From: Mycolicibacterium frederiksbergense
GTDB lineage: Bacteria; Actinomycetota; Actinomycetes; Mycobacteriales; Mycobacteriaceae
Direction: 5' to 3'
Length of the DNA: 64,000 nt
NCBI RefSeq assembly: GCF_012223425.1
Contig: NZ_CP038799.1
Location: 2,356,001-2,420,000, forward strand
Part shown: positions 51,887-61,556 of the stretch, piece after piece
Layout of the letters: each line of letters opens with the position of its first letter
How positions within the stretch are numbered: position 1 is the first letter of the stretch
Position numbers and translations under genes: made by a program
Notes under the pieces: model-generated
What the model saw: only the letters and a program-made list of their open reading frames with translations
What the model was told of the DNA's origin: nothing
Databases searched by the model: none

Positions 51887-53076
51887 CGGCCCGGGTGGGA
51901 GTGACGCTGTCGGGCCGCTACCGGCTGCAGCGACTCATCGCCACCGGCGGTATGGGACAGGTGTGGGAAGGACTCGACACCCGCCTCGGCCGCCAGGTCG
52001 CGATCAAGGTTCTCAAGGCCGAGTTCTCCGAGGACTCCGAGTTCGTGGAGCGGTTCCGTGCCGAGGCGCGCACCGTCGCCATGCTCAATCACCCCGGCAT
52101 CGCCAGCGTCTATGACTACGGCGAGACCGAGATCGAAGCCGGTGAGGGCCGCACCGCCTACCTGGTGATGGAACTGGTCAACGGCGAACCGCTGAACTCC
52201 GTCATCAAGCGCACTGGACGGCTGTCGCTGCGCCATGCGTTGGACATGCTGGAGCAGACCGGCCGCGCGCTGCAGGTCGCGCACACCGCCGGCCTGGTGC
52301 ACCGCGACGTCAAACCCGGAAACATCCTGATCACCCCGACCGGCCAGGTGAAGCTCACCGACTTCGGTATCGCCAAGGCCGTGGACGCCGCGCCGGTCAC
52401 CCAGACCGGCATGGTGATGGGCACCGCGCAGTACATCGCGCCCGAACAGGCCCTCGGCCGCGACGCCACCGCCGCCTCCGACGTCTACTCGCTCGGCGTC
52501 GTCGGCTACGAATCCGTGTCGGGCAAGCGTCCGTTCACCGGCGACGGCGCCCTGACCGTGGCGATGAAGCACATCAAGGAAACCCCGCCACCGCTGCCGC
52601 CGGATCTGCCGCCCAACGTGCGTGAGCTCATCGAGATCACGCTGGCCAAGGAGCCCAACCACCGGTATCGGTCGGGGGGCCCGTTCTCCGACGCCGTCGC
52701 CGCGGTCCGCGCCGGCCGCCGGCCACCGCGGCCGAACTCCGCTCCGACGATCGGTCGGGCCGCCCCGGCGGCCATCCCCTCGGTCACCCAGGCCCGCGCC
52801 GCGGCGGCCGCCGAGTACCGGCCGCCGCCGACGGCGTCGCGCCCGCGGGCGGCCACCGGGAACCACCGGCCGCCGGCCCCGCGCCGGACTTTCTCACCCG
52901 GACAGCGCGCCCTGCTGTGGGCCGCCGGGGTGCTGGGTGCGCTGGCGATCATCATCGCCGTGCTGATCGTGGTCAACGCGCAGGACAAACGCGACCGTCC
53001 TGTCCAGCAGGAAACGTCCACCAGCACCACCGTGATCGGCGTCCCGCCCGAGCCACCCCCGAGTGAGACGCCATGA
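51883..53076 (+). CDS. pknA: Ser/Thr protein kinase PknA
   Basis: Eukaryotic-type kinase that regulates cell shape and division. It has 397 residues. The kinase domain (about 10-270) has Gly-rich loop ATGGMGQV, Lys42, HRDVKPGN with Asp142, and DFG Asp160. Juxtamembrane Pro/Arg/Ala-rich region (about 275-340), then one transmembrane helix (about 346-367) and a very short outer tail ending PPSETP; unlike PknB it has no PASTA repeats. Overlaps pbpA and pknB by 4 nt. Confidence 0.97.
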   Translation: MTARVGVTLSGRYRLQRLIATGGMGQVWEGLDTRLGRQVAIKVLKAEFSEDSEFVERFRAEARTVAMLNHPGIASVYDYGETEIEAGEGRTAYLVMELVNGEPLNSVIKRTGRLSLRHALDMLEQTGRALQVAHTAGLVHRDVKPGNILITPTGQVKLTDFGIAKAVDAAPVTQTGMVMGTAQYIAPEQALGRDATAASDVYSLGVVGYESVSGKRPFTGDGALTVAMKHIKETPPPLPPDLPPNVRELIEITLAKEPNHRYRSGGPFSDAVAAVRAGRRPPRPNSAPTIGRAAPAAIPSVTQARAAAAAEYRPPPTASRPRAATGNHRPPAPRRTFSPGQRALLWAAGVLGALAIIIAVLIVVNAQDKRDRPVQQETSTSTTVIGVPPEPPPSETP

Positions 53077-54944
53077 CCACCCCCCAGCACCTGTCGGACC
53101 GCTACGAGCTCGGCGAGATCCTCGGCTTCGGCGGGATGTCGGAGGTCCACATCGCCCGCGACGTCCGGCTCCACCGTGACGTCGCGGTCAAGGTGTTGCG
53201 TGCCGATCTGGCCCGTGATCCGAGCTTCTATCTCCGCTTCCGGCGCGAGGCACAGAACGCCGCGGCACTGAATCACCCGGCCATCGTCGCCGTCTACGAC
53301 ACCGGCGAGGCCGACACCCCCAACGGGCCGCTGCCCTACATCGTGATGGAGTACGTGGACGGTGTGACGCTGCGCGACATCGTGCACACCGAGGGCCCGA
53401 TGGAGCCCAAGCGGGCCATCGAGATCATCGCCGACGCCTGCCAGGCGCTGAACTTCAGCCACCAGCACGGCATCATCCACCGCGACGTCAAGCCGGCCAA
53501 CATCATGATCAGCAAGGCCGGCGCGGTGAAGGTGATGGATTTCGGGATCGCCCGTGCACTGGCCGACAGCGGCAACAGCGTGACCCAGACCGCGGCCGTC
53601 ATCGGCACCGCGCAGTACCTGTCCCCCGAGCAGGCCCGCGGCGAGTCCGTCGACGCCCGCTCCGACGTGTACTCGCTGGGCTGCGTCCTCTACGAAATCC
53701 TCACCGGCGAACCACCTTTCGTCGGTGACTCCCCCGTCGCGGTGGCCTACCAGCATGTCCGCGAGGACCCGGTGCCGCCGTCGACCCGGCACGCCGGCCT
53801 GTCCCCCGGCCTGGACGCCGTGGTACTCAAGGCACTGTCGAAGAACCCGGAGAACCGGTACCAGAGCGCCGCCGAGATGCGCACCGACCTGATCCGGGTG
53901 CACAGCGGCGAGGCGCCCGAGGCGCCAAAGATCTTCACCGACGCCGAGCGCACCAACATTTTGACCAGCACCGGTCCGCATGCCCGCGCGCTGCCCACCG
54001 AGCACATCCCGGCCACCGGCTACGCCCAATCCTCGGGCAACGGTTCGATCGGACGCTGGCTCATCGCCGTCGCGGTGCTGGCCGTGCTGACCGTCGTGGT
54101 GACCGTCGCGATCAACGCGTTCGGCAACAGTCCCCGCGATGTGCAGGTCCCCGATGTGACCGGCCAGGTTTCCGCGGATGCCATCGCCGCGCTGCAGAAC
54201 CGCGGATTCAAGACCCGCACCTCGCTGCAGACGAACTCCACGGTGGCGCCCGACCATGTCATCAGCACCGACCCGGCCGCCGACACCGCGGTCGCCGCCG
54301 GCGAGGACATCACCATCAATGTCTCCACCGGCCCGGAACAGCGCGCGGTGCCCGATGTCCGCGGGACCTCGCTGGCCGACGCCACCCAAGAGCTGCTCGA
54401 TGCCGGATTCGGCCGAGTCCAGCCGTCGGAATCGGAGTCGACCCCCGAGCTCAAGGGCAAGGTGCTGGGCACCAACCCGCCCGCCAACGCCACCTCGGCG
54501 ATCACCAACGTCATCACCGTCATCGTCGGTACCGGTCCCGGCAGCGTGGTGGTTCCCGATTGCGTGGGACAGTCCGTCGACACCTGCCGGCAGATCCTGG
54601 AGGCCTCCGGCTTCCCGAATACGGTGCCCGTGGAGGTGGATGACACCGCACCGGCGGGTCAGGTGGTGGGCCTGAATCCGCCCGCCGGTCAGCCCGCCCC
54701 CAAGGACGCCGTCGTGCAGATGCAGGTCTCGCGCGGCAACCAGTTCGTGATGCCCAACCTGTCCGGGCAGTTCTGGGTGGACGCCGAGCCGAATCTGCGC
54801 GCACTGGGGTGGACCGGCGTGCTCATCAAGGGCCCCAACGTCGACAACAGTGGCCAGCGCACCAACGCGGTGGTGACCCAGAGTCCGGCCCCGGGCGCCG
54901 GGGTGGGCTACCGGGACTCGATCACGATCAGTTTCGCGTCCTAG
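53073..54944 (+). CDS. pknB: Ser/Thr protein kinase PknB with PASTA repeats
   Basis: Essential kinase that senses muropeptides/lipid II outside and controls cell-wall synthesis inside. It has 623 residues. The kinase domain (about 10-275) has Lys40, catalytic Asp138 (HRDVKPAN), DFG Asp156, and activation-loop Thr171/Thr173 (VTQTAA), the known autophosphorylation sites. A transmembrane helix (about 330-352) is followed by four PASTA repeats to the C-terminus (motifs [23 protein letters not shown] and MPNLSGQ). It is the last gene of the overlapping fhaA operon. Confidence 0.98.
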   Translation: MTTPQHLSDRYELGEILGFGGMSEVHIARDVRLHRDVAVKVLRADLARDPSFYLRFRREAQNAAALNHPAIVAVYDTGEADTPNGPLPYIVMEYVDGVTLRDIVHTEGPMEPKRAIEIIADACQALNFSHQHGIIHRDVKPANIMISKAGAVKVMDFGIARALADSGNSVTQTAAVIGTAQYLSPEQARGESVDARSDVYSLGCVLYEILTGEPPFVGDSPVAVAYQHVREDPVPPSTRHAGLSPGLDAVVLKALSKNPENRYQSAAEMRTDLIRVHSGEAPEAPKIFTDAERTNILTSTGPHARALPTEHIPATGYAQSSGNGSIGRWLIAVAVLAVLTVVVTVAINAFGNSPRDVQVPDVTGQVSADAIAALQNRGFKTRTSLQTNSTVAPDHVISTDPAADTAVAAGEDITINVSTGPEQRAVPDVRGTSLADATQELLDAGFGRVQPSESESTPELKGKVLGTNPPANATSAITNVITVIVGTGPGSVVVPDCVGQSVDTCRQILEASGFPNTVPVEVDDTAPAGQVVGLNPPAGQPAPKDAVVQMQVSRGNQFVMPNLSGQFWVDAEPNLRALGWTGVLIKGPNVDNSGQRTNAVVTQSPAPGAGVGYRDSITISFAS

Positions 54945-54950
54945 CAGCCT

Positions 54951-55018
54951 CGCAATGTCACCCTGACAGCGCCGCCGTGGATATATCTGCGTGGCGCCGC
55001 TGTCAGCGTGACATTGCG
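54951..55018. terminator. Large hairpin between pknB and trpG
   Basis: Left arm 54951-54971 (CGCAATGTCAC, then CCTGACAGCG) and right arm 54998-55018 pair over 21 bp with one mismatch around a 26-nt loop that can pair further (GCC/GGC). It fills the 81-bp gap between convergent genes and so probably ends both transcripts. There is no U-tail. Sequence of this kind looks like an interspersed element. Confidence 0.7.
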
Positions 55019-55025
55019 TCGGGAC

Positions 55026-55685
55026 TCAGGTCCGGGCGGTGGCCGCGCGTACGGTGTCGGCCACTTCGGTCTCCAGCGTGCGGACCAGACCCTCATCGGG
55101 TGCCGCCCCGCAGTAGCCGAGCCAGTTGGCCAGCATCCGGTGACCGCCCTCGGTGAGGATCGATTCGGGGTGGAACTGCACGCCGTGGATCGGCAACTCG
55201 GTGTGCCGGACCGCCATGATGACGCCGCTGTCGGTGCGGCCGGTGGCTTCCAGCACATCGGGCAGGGTGTCCGGCAGAATGGTCAGCGAGTGGTACCTGG
55301 TCGCCGTGAAGGGCTCCGGAAGTCCTTGCAGCACACCAGCATCGGTGTGATGCACGATGCTCGTCTTACCGTGCAGCAGTTCCGGGGCGCGGTCCACGGT
55401 GCCGCCGAAGGCGACCCCGATGGCCTGGTGGCCGAGGCACACGCCGAGCAACGGGGTCCGCGTCTTGGCGCAGGCCCGCACCAGCGCGATCGACGCGCCG
55501 GCGCGCTCCGGGGTACCGGGGCCGGGGGAGAGCAGGATGCCGTCGAACTCCGCGGCGATGGCATCCGGGTCCGACAGCCGGTCGTCATCGTTGCGCCACA
55601 CCTGCGCGTTCACGCCGAGCTGGCCCAGGTACTGGACCAGGTTGAACACGAAGCTGTCGTAGTTGTCGACGACCAGAACCTGCAT
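55026..55685 (-). CDS. trpG: Glutamine amidotransferase, anthranilate/aminodeoxychorismate synthase component II
   Basis: Releases ammonia from glutamine for anthranilate (tryptophan) or 4-amino-4-deoxychorismate (folate) synthesis. It is 219 residues of class I GATase: [17 protein letters not shown] start, SPGPGTP oxyanion motif, Cys83 in [10 protein letters not shown], and [10 protein letters not shown] with the His/Glu of the triad. Position equals Rv0013 (trpG/pabA). The synthase partner is not in the window, so whether it serves folate, tryptophan or both is open. Confidence 0.94.
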   Translation of the reverse strand: MQVLVVDNYDSFVFNLVQYLGQLGVNAQVWRNDDDRLSDPDAIAAEFDGILLSPGPGTPERAGASIALVRACAKTRTPLLGVCLGHQAIGVAFGGTVDRAPELLHGKTSIVHHTDAGVLQGLPEPFTATRYHSLTILPDTLPDVLEATGRTDSGVIMAVRHTELPIHGVQFHPESILTEGGHRMLANWLGYCGAAPDEGLVRTLETEVADTVRAATART

Positions 55686-55711
55686 GCGATCAGGCTACTG
55701 GCCTGCGCACG

Positions 55712-56506
55712 TCAATATCCGAGTGGACCGACCGGCTTGGCGTAGCGCATCCGCACCGGCGCGGTGTGACCCACCAGCTCCACCTGCTCGCGGACCTCCT
55801 CGGAATACCCGAGTTCGAACCGCAGCACGTACTGCTTGTACAAGGTCACCAGTGGGGCCTCCGCCAGCGCGGTCTGCATGGCCGGCACGTCGCCGACGGC
55901 GGTGATGACATACGGCGGGCTGTAGGTGCGCCCGTTGAGCAGCAGGGTGTTCCCGACGCACAGCGGCGCCGACGTCGCGACGATGCGTTGATCCTGCATC
56001 TGCACGCCCTCGGCACCGGCACTCCACAGCGCGTTGAGCACCGCCTGGATGTCTTGCTGATGCACCACCAGGTCGTCGGGGGCGGCGTCGATGGGAAAAC
56101 GGCCATCGGCGTCGCGCTGGGCGTCGTTCAGGGTGATCACCAGGCCCGGCCCGCGCAGCGGATCCAGCCCGGCCTGCTCGGCGAGGGTGTCCGAGCGGCG
56201 GGTGATGGCGGCCAGGGCGGCGTCGGCACCGGGGGAGCCGCCGTGGCGGTGATCGATGGCGTTCACCATGTCGTCGCGCCGCGCAGCGAGACGATCCACG
56301 CTGGCACTGGCTTCACGCACCAAGTCCACCAGGCGCGGAGAGTCACTGCGGCGGATCTCGTCGCCGCCGGACACGCCATGGGTGGTGGACAGCAGGAGTC
56401 CGGCGAAGACGCACACGACGGGAACGCCGAATCGCCAGAGCGAGCGTCGCCGGTTGGAATTCCCGGCGGCGGGCGCGGCTGCGTTAGGCTCAGGTTTCTG
56501 ATCCAT
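55712..56506 (-). CDS. DUF881 membrane protein
   Basis: 264 residues, matching Rv0012 in place and sequence. An N-terminal transmembrane segment (about 25-45, [23 protein letters not shown]) is followed by an external coiled-coil-like helix (about 60-100) and the DUF881 domain ([61 protein letters not shown]). Function is unknown; the fold is like a division/sporulation-associated domain. ATG at 56506 is preferred; an ATG at 56530 would add 8 residues. It is divergent from crgA with only a 42-bp gap. Confidence 0.87.
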   Translation of the reverse strand: MDQKPEPNAAAPAAGNSNRRRSLWRFGVPVVCVFAGLLLSTTHGVSGGDEIRRSDSPRLVDLVREASASVDRLAARRDDMVNAIDHRHGGSPGADAALAAITRRSDTLAEQAGLDPLRGPGLVITLNDAQRDADGRFPIDAAPDDLVVHQQDIQAVLNALWSAGAEGVQMQDQRIVATSAPLCVGNTLLLNGRTYSPPYVITAVGDVPAMQTALAEAPLVTLYKQYVLRFELGYSEEVREQVELVGHTAPVRMRYAKPVGPLGY

Positions 56507-56548
56507 GTTCGAGTCCCGGCCGTTCTCCATCGTCTTCAAAGGTTAACC

Positions 56549-56830
56549 ATGCCCAAGTCCAAAGTCCGTAAGAAGAACGACTTCACCATCAACCCGGTGA
56601 GCCGGACCCCGGTCAAGGTCAAGGCCGGCCCGTCGAGCGTGTGGTTCGTGGTGCTGTTCGTGGGCCTGATGTTGCTGGGCCTGCTGTGGCTGTTGGTCTT
56701 CCAGCTGGGTGCCACCGGTTTGGACGCGCCGACCTGGCTGGGCTGGATGGCCGATCTCGGCCCGTGGAACTACGCGATCGCCTTTGCTTTCATGATCACC
56801 GGACTGTTGCTCACCATGCGGTGGCGCTGA
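56549..56830 (+). CDS. crgA: Cell-division protein CrgA
   Basis: Small membrane protein of the division machinery that binds FtsZ, FtsI, FtsQ and Wag31/CwsA in mycobacteria. It has 93 residues, with the conserved start [14 protein letters not shown] and two transmembrane helices (about 31-52 and 72-90). Its neighbours are the same as for Rv0011c. The ATG at 56549 fits the known protein exactly; the ribosome site is weak (AAAGGTTAACC). Confidence 0.96.
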   Translation: MPKSKVRKKNDFTINPVSRTPVKVKAGPSSVWFVVLFVGLMLLGLLWLLVFQLGATGLDAPTWLGWMADLGPWNYAIAFAFMITGLLLTMRWR

Positions 56831-56982
56831 CGCCCGCGCGTCCCGGTTTGAATTCAAAATTGCTTCCATGCGTTCCCCGAGCCGCAACCTGCCCGTAACC
56901 CAATCACACCGTTGTGATTCATCCCCATTGGGGATAGCGCCTGTGGATAACTTCAAAGCCCCCGGTGAGACGGTGTACTGAC
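56831..56982. promoter_or_regulatory. crgA-Rv0010c gap: two inverted repeats and a DnaA box
   Basis: The 152-bp gap holds AATCACA-CCGT-TGTGATT (56902-56919), ATCCCCA-T-TGGGGAT (56921-56935) and TGTGGATAA (56942-56950), the exact complement of the consensus DnaA box TTATCCACA. The first two could be operators or a terminator for crgA. The DnaA box lies just before the next gene, close to the chromosomal origin region by synteny. Confidence 0.5.
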
Positions 56983-57399
56983 GTGATTCAGCAAACTAGT
57001 TGGGCTCCGAAGACGGCCGGCATCGTCTGGATCGGCGTCATCGGACTCGTGATGGCCACCGTCGCTGTGACCGTGGTCACAGACCTGCCGGGACGTGTCC
57101 TCGGGGGCGTTGCCGCGCTGGGTTTGATTCTGTTTGCAACAGCTTCGTGGCGCGCACGTCCAAAACTGGCAATCACCGACGCCGGCCTGGAGATACGCGG
57201 CTGGCTGAGCACCCGGGTGCTGACCAAGGCCGACATCACCCTGATCCGGATCACCGAGTTCCGCCGGTTGGCACGCAAGGTGCGACTGTTGGAGATCGAC
57301 ACGGCCGATGATCGGCTCCATGTGTTCACCCGGTGGGACCTGGGCACCGACCCGTTACAGGTGCTCGACACCCTCACCGACGCCGGCTACACACCCTGA
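56983..57399 (+). CDS. PH-domain membrane protein (Rv0010c-like)
   Basis: 138 residues from the GTG at 56983: two transmembrane helices (about 9-50), then a bacterial PH-like domain (RPKLAITDAGLEIRGWLSTRVL; RLLEIDTADDRLHVFTRWDLGTDP). The IQQTSWAPKT start resembles Rv0010c. The function is unknown; PH domains of this type are found next to division genes in actinobacteria. A GTG at 56965 would add six residues. It is convergent with ppiA. Confidence 0.87.
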   Translation: MIQQTSWAPKTAGIVWIGVIGLVMATVAVTVVTDLPGRVLGGVAALGLILFATASWRARPKLAITDAGLEIRGWLSTRVLTKADITLIRITEFRRLARKVRLLEIDTADDRLHVFTRWDLGTDPLQVLDTLTDAGYTP

Positions 57400-57405
57400 A
57401 CCCGC

Positions 57406-57486
57406 GAGCGTGCGTGTCTGACCCGGAGACGACGCTCCAAGCCCAAAGAAAACGCACGCTCACCGGCAACCGGCGAACGTGCGTTT
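57406..57486. repeat. Three-arm hairpin element between Rv0010c and ppiA
   Basis: GAGCGTGCGT (57406-57415), its complement ACGCACGCTC (57452-57461) and a third arm GAACGTGCGTTT (57475-57486) lie in the 98-bp convergent gap. The middle arm can pair with either outer arm, giving two mutually exclusive hairpins; the second has CCGG pairs next to its loop (CCGGCAACCGG). It probably serves as a two-way terminator. Confidence 0.65.
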
Positions 57487-57497
57487 CAGGGTTTACG

Positions 57498-58025
57498 TCA
57501 GGAGATGGTGACGGACTCGATCACGACGGCCTCGGTGGGCCGGTCACTGCGATCGACCGCCGTGGTGGCGATGGCGTCGACGACCTTCTGCGATTCGGGA
57601 TCGACGACCTCACCGAAGATGGTGTGCTTGCGGTTCAGGTGCGGCGTGGGGCCGACGGTGATGAAGAACTGCGAACCGTTGGTGCCCGGTCCGGCGTTGG
57701 CCATGGCCAGCAGGTAGGGCTTGTCGAACTGCAGTTCCGGGTGGAACTCGTCGGCGAACTGGTAGCCCGGGCCGCCACGGCCGGTGCCGGTCGGGTCGCC
57801 GCCCTGGATCATGAAGCCGTCGATGACCCGGTGGAACACCGCACCGTCGTAGAACGGGCCCGACGTGCTGCCGGAAGCGTTCTCGGTGCTGTAGTCCTTG
57901 GTGCCGTTGGACAGGCCGGTGAAGTTAGAGACCGTCTTGGGGGCATGGTTGCCGAACAGGGCAATCTTGATGTCGCCACGGTTGGTGTGCAGCGTCGCGG
58001 TCGCTGTCTGAATGGGGCTCGTCAC
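57498..58025 (-). CDS. ppiA: Peptidyl-prolyl cis-trans isomerase A (cyclophilin)
   Basis: Cytoplasmic protein-folding enzyme, 175 residues. Typical cyclophilin blocks are present: FTGLSNGTKDY, FHRVIDGFMIQGGDPTGTGRGGPGYQFADE, LLAMANAGPGTNGSQFFIT and HTIFGEVV. The catalytic Arg is in the FHRVIDGFM block. It starts with GTG and has the same location as Rv0009. It is divergent from cwsA with a 65-bp gap. Confidence 0.97.
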   Translation of the reverse strand: MTSPIQTATATLHTNRGDIKIALFGNHAPKTVSNFTGLSNGTKDYSTENASGSTSGPFYDGAVFHRVIDGFMIQGGDPTGTGRGGPGYQFADEFHPELQFDKPYLLAMANAGPGTNGSQFFITVGPTPHLNRKHTIFGEVVDPESQKVVDAIATTAVDRSDRPTEAVVIESVTIS

Positions 58026-58090
58026 GGAATCCAGTCTGCCATTCGCGGTTCGTCGACCGCCCCCGGCCCCACGCGAATAGGCTTGCGCTC

Positions 58091-58516
58091 ATGAGTGCGA
58101 AGACGACCACCGCCCGGTTGACGCCCCGCGAGCGGTTCGCCCGCGGCCTGAAGTACTCGACCGTCGGCCCGTATGACATCACCAGGGGAGCGGTCGGCAT
58201 CACCGCAGGCACCGTCGGGTCCTCAGTGGGTTGGCTGCGCGATCAGTACCGCAGCGGCAAGCTCCGCGAAGACCTGGAGACCGCCCAGGAGGTGGTGGCG
58301 ACCGAGCTCGCCGCGGCCCAGGAGGTCATCTCCAACCTGCCGCAGGCCTTCCAGGAGGCGCGGCGCTCCAAGCGTCGCCCGCGCCCGATCGTGCTCGTCG
58401 CGGCCGGGCTGGGTGTGCTGGCCGTCGGGGCGGTGACGTTCTCCATCGTGCGGCGCTCGATGCGCCCGGAGCCGTCGACGCTGCCCCCGAGTGTCGAGGT
58501 GACACCCCGGCCCTGA
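58091..58516 (+). CDS. cwsA: Cell-wall synthesis protein CwsA
   Basis: 141 residues with one transmembrane helix near the C-terminus (about 99-120, IVLVAAGLGVLAVGAVTF) and a mostly helical cytoplasmic part (LTPRERFARGLKYSTVGPYDITRGAVG). In M. tuberculosis and M. smegmatis CwsA binds Wag31 and CrgA and helps polar growth and division; crgA is 1.3 kb away here. Length and synteny match Rv0008c (145 residues). Confidence 0.91.
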   Translation: MSAKTTTARLTPRERFARGLKYSTVGPYDITRGAVGITAGTVGSSVGWLRDQYRSGKLREDLETAQEVVATELAAAQEVISNLPQAFQEARRSKRRPRPIVLVAAGLGVLAVGAVTFSIVRRSMRPEPSTLPPSVEVTPRP

Positions 58517-58591
58517 GCGGCCGTTCGGGCCGCCCGATCGTCGGCCGCGGTGTATCACTTATGGGAAATTGCGCGCGCTGAGAGGACCGGC

Positions 58592-60919
58592 ATGACAGAT
58601 TCCGTGGTGGCTCCGACCCTTCCCGACGGTGGCGTGCTGCCGTTCCCGCCGGTGCCGTCGGCCAGCGTGGCCGGTCGAACCCTTGGCGAGTCGAGTTACG
58701 CCACCCGGCAGGTGCCGCGTCGCCTGCACAAGGATTCGCCGAACATCGTGATCGTGTTGATCGACGATGCCGGCCCCGGCCTGCCCTCGGGGCTGGGCGG
58801 CGAGGTGAACACCGCGACACTGGATCGGTTCTGTGCAGAAGGTGTGTCCTACAACCGGTTTCACACCACGGCCATGTGCTCGCCCACCCGCGCTTCCCTG
58901 TTGACCGGCCGCAACCACCATGAGATCGGCAACGGGCAGATCGCCGAACTCGCCAACGACTGGGACGGCTATTCCGGCAAGATCCCGCGCTCGGCCGCCA
59001 CCGTCGCCGAGGTGCTCAAACAGTACGGCTACGCCACCTCGGCGTTCGGCAAGTGGCACAACACCCCCGCCGAGGAGACCACCGCCGCGGGGCCGTTCGA
59101 GAACTGGCCCACCGGACTGGGTTTCGAGTACTTCTACGGATTCCTTGCCGGCGAGGCATCCCAGTACGAGCCGCATCTGGTCCGCAACACCACCGTCGTC
59201 TCCCCGCCGAAGACCCCGGAAGAGGGCTACCACCTGTCCGAGGACCTCGCCGATGACGCCATCGGCTGGCTACGCAGGCACCGGGCGTTCAATGCCGACA
59301 AACCGTTCCTCATGTACTGGGCCAGCGGCTGCCTGCACGGGCCCCACCACATCATGAAGGAGTGGGCGGACAAGTACGCCGGAAAGTTCGACGATGGCTG
59401 GGATGCCTACCGGGAGCGGGTCTTCGCGCGCGCCAAGGACAAGGGCTGGATCCCGCAGGACTGCGAACTGACCGAACGCGATGAGACGCTGCCGGGCTGG
59501 GACGACATCCCCGAGGACGAGAAGCCCTTTCAGCGCCGCCTGATGGAGGTCGCCGCCGGGTACGCCGAGCATGTCGACGTCCAGGTCGGCCGGATCGCCG
59601 ACGAACTGGACGACCTCGGCTACGGCGACAACACCTTGTTCTTCTACATCTGGGGTGACAACGGATCCTCCGGCGAAGGACAGAACGGCACCATCGCAGA
59701 ACTGCTGGCGCAGAACGGAATTCCTACCACGGTGCGCCAGCACATCGATGCCCTCGACGCGCTCGGCGGGCTCGACGTGCTCGGCTCGCCGCTGGTGGAC
59801 AACCAGTACCACGCCGGCTGGGCGTGGGCGGGCAGCACACCGTACAAGGGCATGAAGCTGCTGGCCTCACACCTGGGCGGCACGCGCAACCCGATGGCGG
59901 TGCGCTGGCCGGCAAAGATCAGCGCCGACCCGACCCCGCGGGACGTGTTCCTGCACTGCACCGATGTGGTGCCGACCATCTACGAGGTGCTGGGCATCGA
60001 ACCGCCGCGCACGGTGGCGGGGGAGCAGCAGATGCCGCTCGCCGGGGCGAGTTTCGCGCGCACCCTTGCCGATCGGTCCGCGCCCGGCGGCAAGAAGACC
60101 CAGTACTTCGAGATCATGGGCAGCCGGGCCATCTACGACGACGGCTGGTTGGCCTGTGCCCGCGGGCCGCGGTTGCCCTGGGTGCCGGGCGCACCCGAGG
60201 GCATCGCCACCTGGACCCCCGATCAGGACCGCTGGGAGCTGTACAACCTCGATGAGGACTGGTCGCAGGCCCATGACCTGGCCGCGGCCCAGCCGGAGAA
60301 GGTGGCCCAGCTCCGCGAGCTGTTCGCCATCGAGGCCGCCCGCAACGCGGTGTTGCCGATCGGCGGGGGACTGTGGGTGCCGGTCTATCACCCCGAACTG
60401 CGCATCGCCCCGCCCTATCGCGAATGGACGTTCGCCGGGGACATGGTGCGGATGCCGGAATTCTGCGCGCCGGCGCTGGGCAACAAGAACAACACCGTGA
60501 CCATCGATGTCGACTTACCGGCGGCCGGCAGCGGTGTGCTGTACGCGCTGGGCGCCGCCGCGGGCGGGCTGACCTGCTACCTGGACGATGGCTACCTCTG
60601 CTACGAGTACAACCTGTTCATCCTGATGCGCACGAAGATCCGATCCGCGACGCAGGTGCCCGCGGGGCGGCACACGATCGTGGTGCAGACCGCGTACGCC
60701 GAGTTGCGGCCAGGTGGACCGCTGGACATCACGGTGACGGTCGACGGCGCGACGGTGGCGTCCGGCCAGGTGCCGGTGAGCGCACCGCTGCTGTTCACCG
60801 CCAACGACTGCCTGGACATCGGGACATGCCTGGGGTCACCGGTCGCACTGGATTACCGCGAGCGGGCACCGTTCCCCTTCGAGGGACGGATCCACCGGGT
60901 GCACGTGAAGTACGACTGA
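58592..60919 (+). CDS. Arylsulfatase (type I sulfatase)
   Basis: 775 residues. The sulfatase signature CSPTRASLLTGR has the formylglycine Cys96, so it needs a formylglycine-generating enzyme, not coded here. Metal-site residues: IDDAGPG near the start, and GDNGSSGEGQNG. A C-terminal jelly-roll-like extension (about 640-775) is typical of AtsA/AtsD-type mycobacterial sulfatases. It probably frees sulfate from organic sulfate esters for use as sulfur source. It lacks a signal peptide. The ATG at 58592 is preferred over one at 58550 on ribosome site (AGAGGACC) and family alignment. Confidence 0.93.
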   Translation: MTDSVVAPTLPDGGVLPFPPVPSASVAGRTLGESSYATRQVPRRLHKDSPNIVIVLIDDAGPGLPSGLGGEVNTATLDRFCAEGVSYNRFHTTAMCSPTRASLLTGRNHHEIGNGQIAELANDWDGYSGKIPRSAATVAEVLKQYGYATSAFGKWHNTPAEETTAAGPFENWPTGLGFEYFYGFLAGEASQYEPHLVRNTTVVSPPKTPEEGYHLSEDLADDAIGWLRRHRAFNADKPFLMYWASGCLHGPHHIMKEWADKYAGKFDDGWDAYRERVFARAKDKGWIPQDCELTERDETLPGWDDIPEDEKPFQRRLMEVAAGYAEHVDVQVGRIADELDDLGYGDNTLFFYIWGDNGSSGEGQNGTIAELLAQNGIPTTVRQHIDALDALGGLDVLGSPLVDNQYHAGWAWAGSTPYKGMKLLASHLGGTRNPMAVRWPAKISADPTPRDVFLHCTDVVPTIYEVLGIEPPRTVAGEQQMPLAGASFARTLADRSAPGGKKTQYFEIMGSRAIYDDGWLACARGPRLPWVPGAPEGIATWTPDQDRWELYNLDEDWSQAHDLAAAQPEKVAQLRELFAIEAARNAVLPIGGGLWVPVYHPELRIAPPYREWTFAGDMVRMPEFCAPALGNKNNTVTIDVDLPAAGSGVLYALGAAAGGLTCYLDDGYLCYEYNLFILMRTKIRSATQVPAGRHTIVVQTAYAELRPGGPLDITVTVDGATVASGQVPVSAPLLFTANDCLDIGTCLGSPVALDYRERAPFPFEGRIHRVHVKYD

Positions 60920-60947
60920 GCGTCGCGATGCTCGGCCGGCTTACGAC

Positions 60948-61544
60948 TCACTCGAAGAACGGATTATGTTCCGGGAGCGGCTTGATCAGCGGGCCCAGCA
61001 ACTGTGCTGACCGATCGACGGTCAAGACCTCGGCCGGATCCAACGGGATGATCTCGCGTGCGGTTTCGTCATACTCCCACACGTCCTCCCCGACCAACCG
61101 ACCGTTGTCGTAGGGCCAGATCATATGCTCGGCGGTCTTCACCAGATAGCTGGCTGCGGGGTCCACCGGCACCCCTTCGGCGGCCAGGACGCTGCCCGGC
61201 GTCTGCTGGTAGATGAATGACGTCGAGACGATCATGTCGTCACTGACCGCGAGCTTCTCGTCGTCGGAGTAGAAGATGCACTGATTGGTGCCCTTCCATC
61301 CGCGATAGAGCGCCTTGACCGCCTCGGTGCCTTCCACGGTGACGCTCTTGCCGAGCATGTTGAAATGGTAGACGGGCCTGTCCACCGTCATGTCCGGCGC
61401 GAAGATCTCCTCGTAGCGACCGGCCATCTCCAGGTACCGGTGCCGGTTGTAGGCGTGCAGCAGGTACAGATGCCGCGGATTCTCCGTCGTCTCGATCAAC
61501 CGCTCCACGGCTCGGTTGGTCTGGGTGATGTCGTAGCGACTCAT
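60948..61544 (-). CDS. NTF2/SnoaL-like protein
   Basis: 198 residues with a SnoaL/NTF2-like cone fold pattern: YLEMAGRYEEIFAPDMTVDRPVYHF, then GTEAVKALYRGW and IVSTSFIYQQTPGS, ending WPYDNGRLVGEDVWEYD. Such proteins are isomerases, hydratases or dehydratases of small lipophilic molecules. It is 12 nt downstream of the acyl-CoA ligase gene and, with the WS/DGAT gene, forms one leftward unit, so the substrate is probably a lipid or sterol intermediate (inference). Confidence 0.8.
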   Translation of the reverse strand: MSRYDITQTNRAVERLIETTENPRHLYLLHAYNRHRYLEMAGRYEEIFAPDMTVDRPVYHFNMLGKSVTVEGTEAVKALYRGWKGTNQCIFYSDDEKLAVSDDMIVSTSFIYQQTPGSVLAAEGVPVDPAASYLVKTAEHMIWPYDNGRLVGEDVWEYDETAREIIPLDPAEVLTVDRSAQLLGPLIKPLPEHNPFFE

Positions 61545-61556
61545 CTTCGGTTCCTT

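Noticed and set aside
58550..58591. Upstream ATG extending the arylsulfatase
   Set aside because: The extra 14 residues have no family counterpart and the ATG at 58592 has the better ribosome site.
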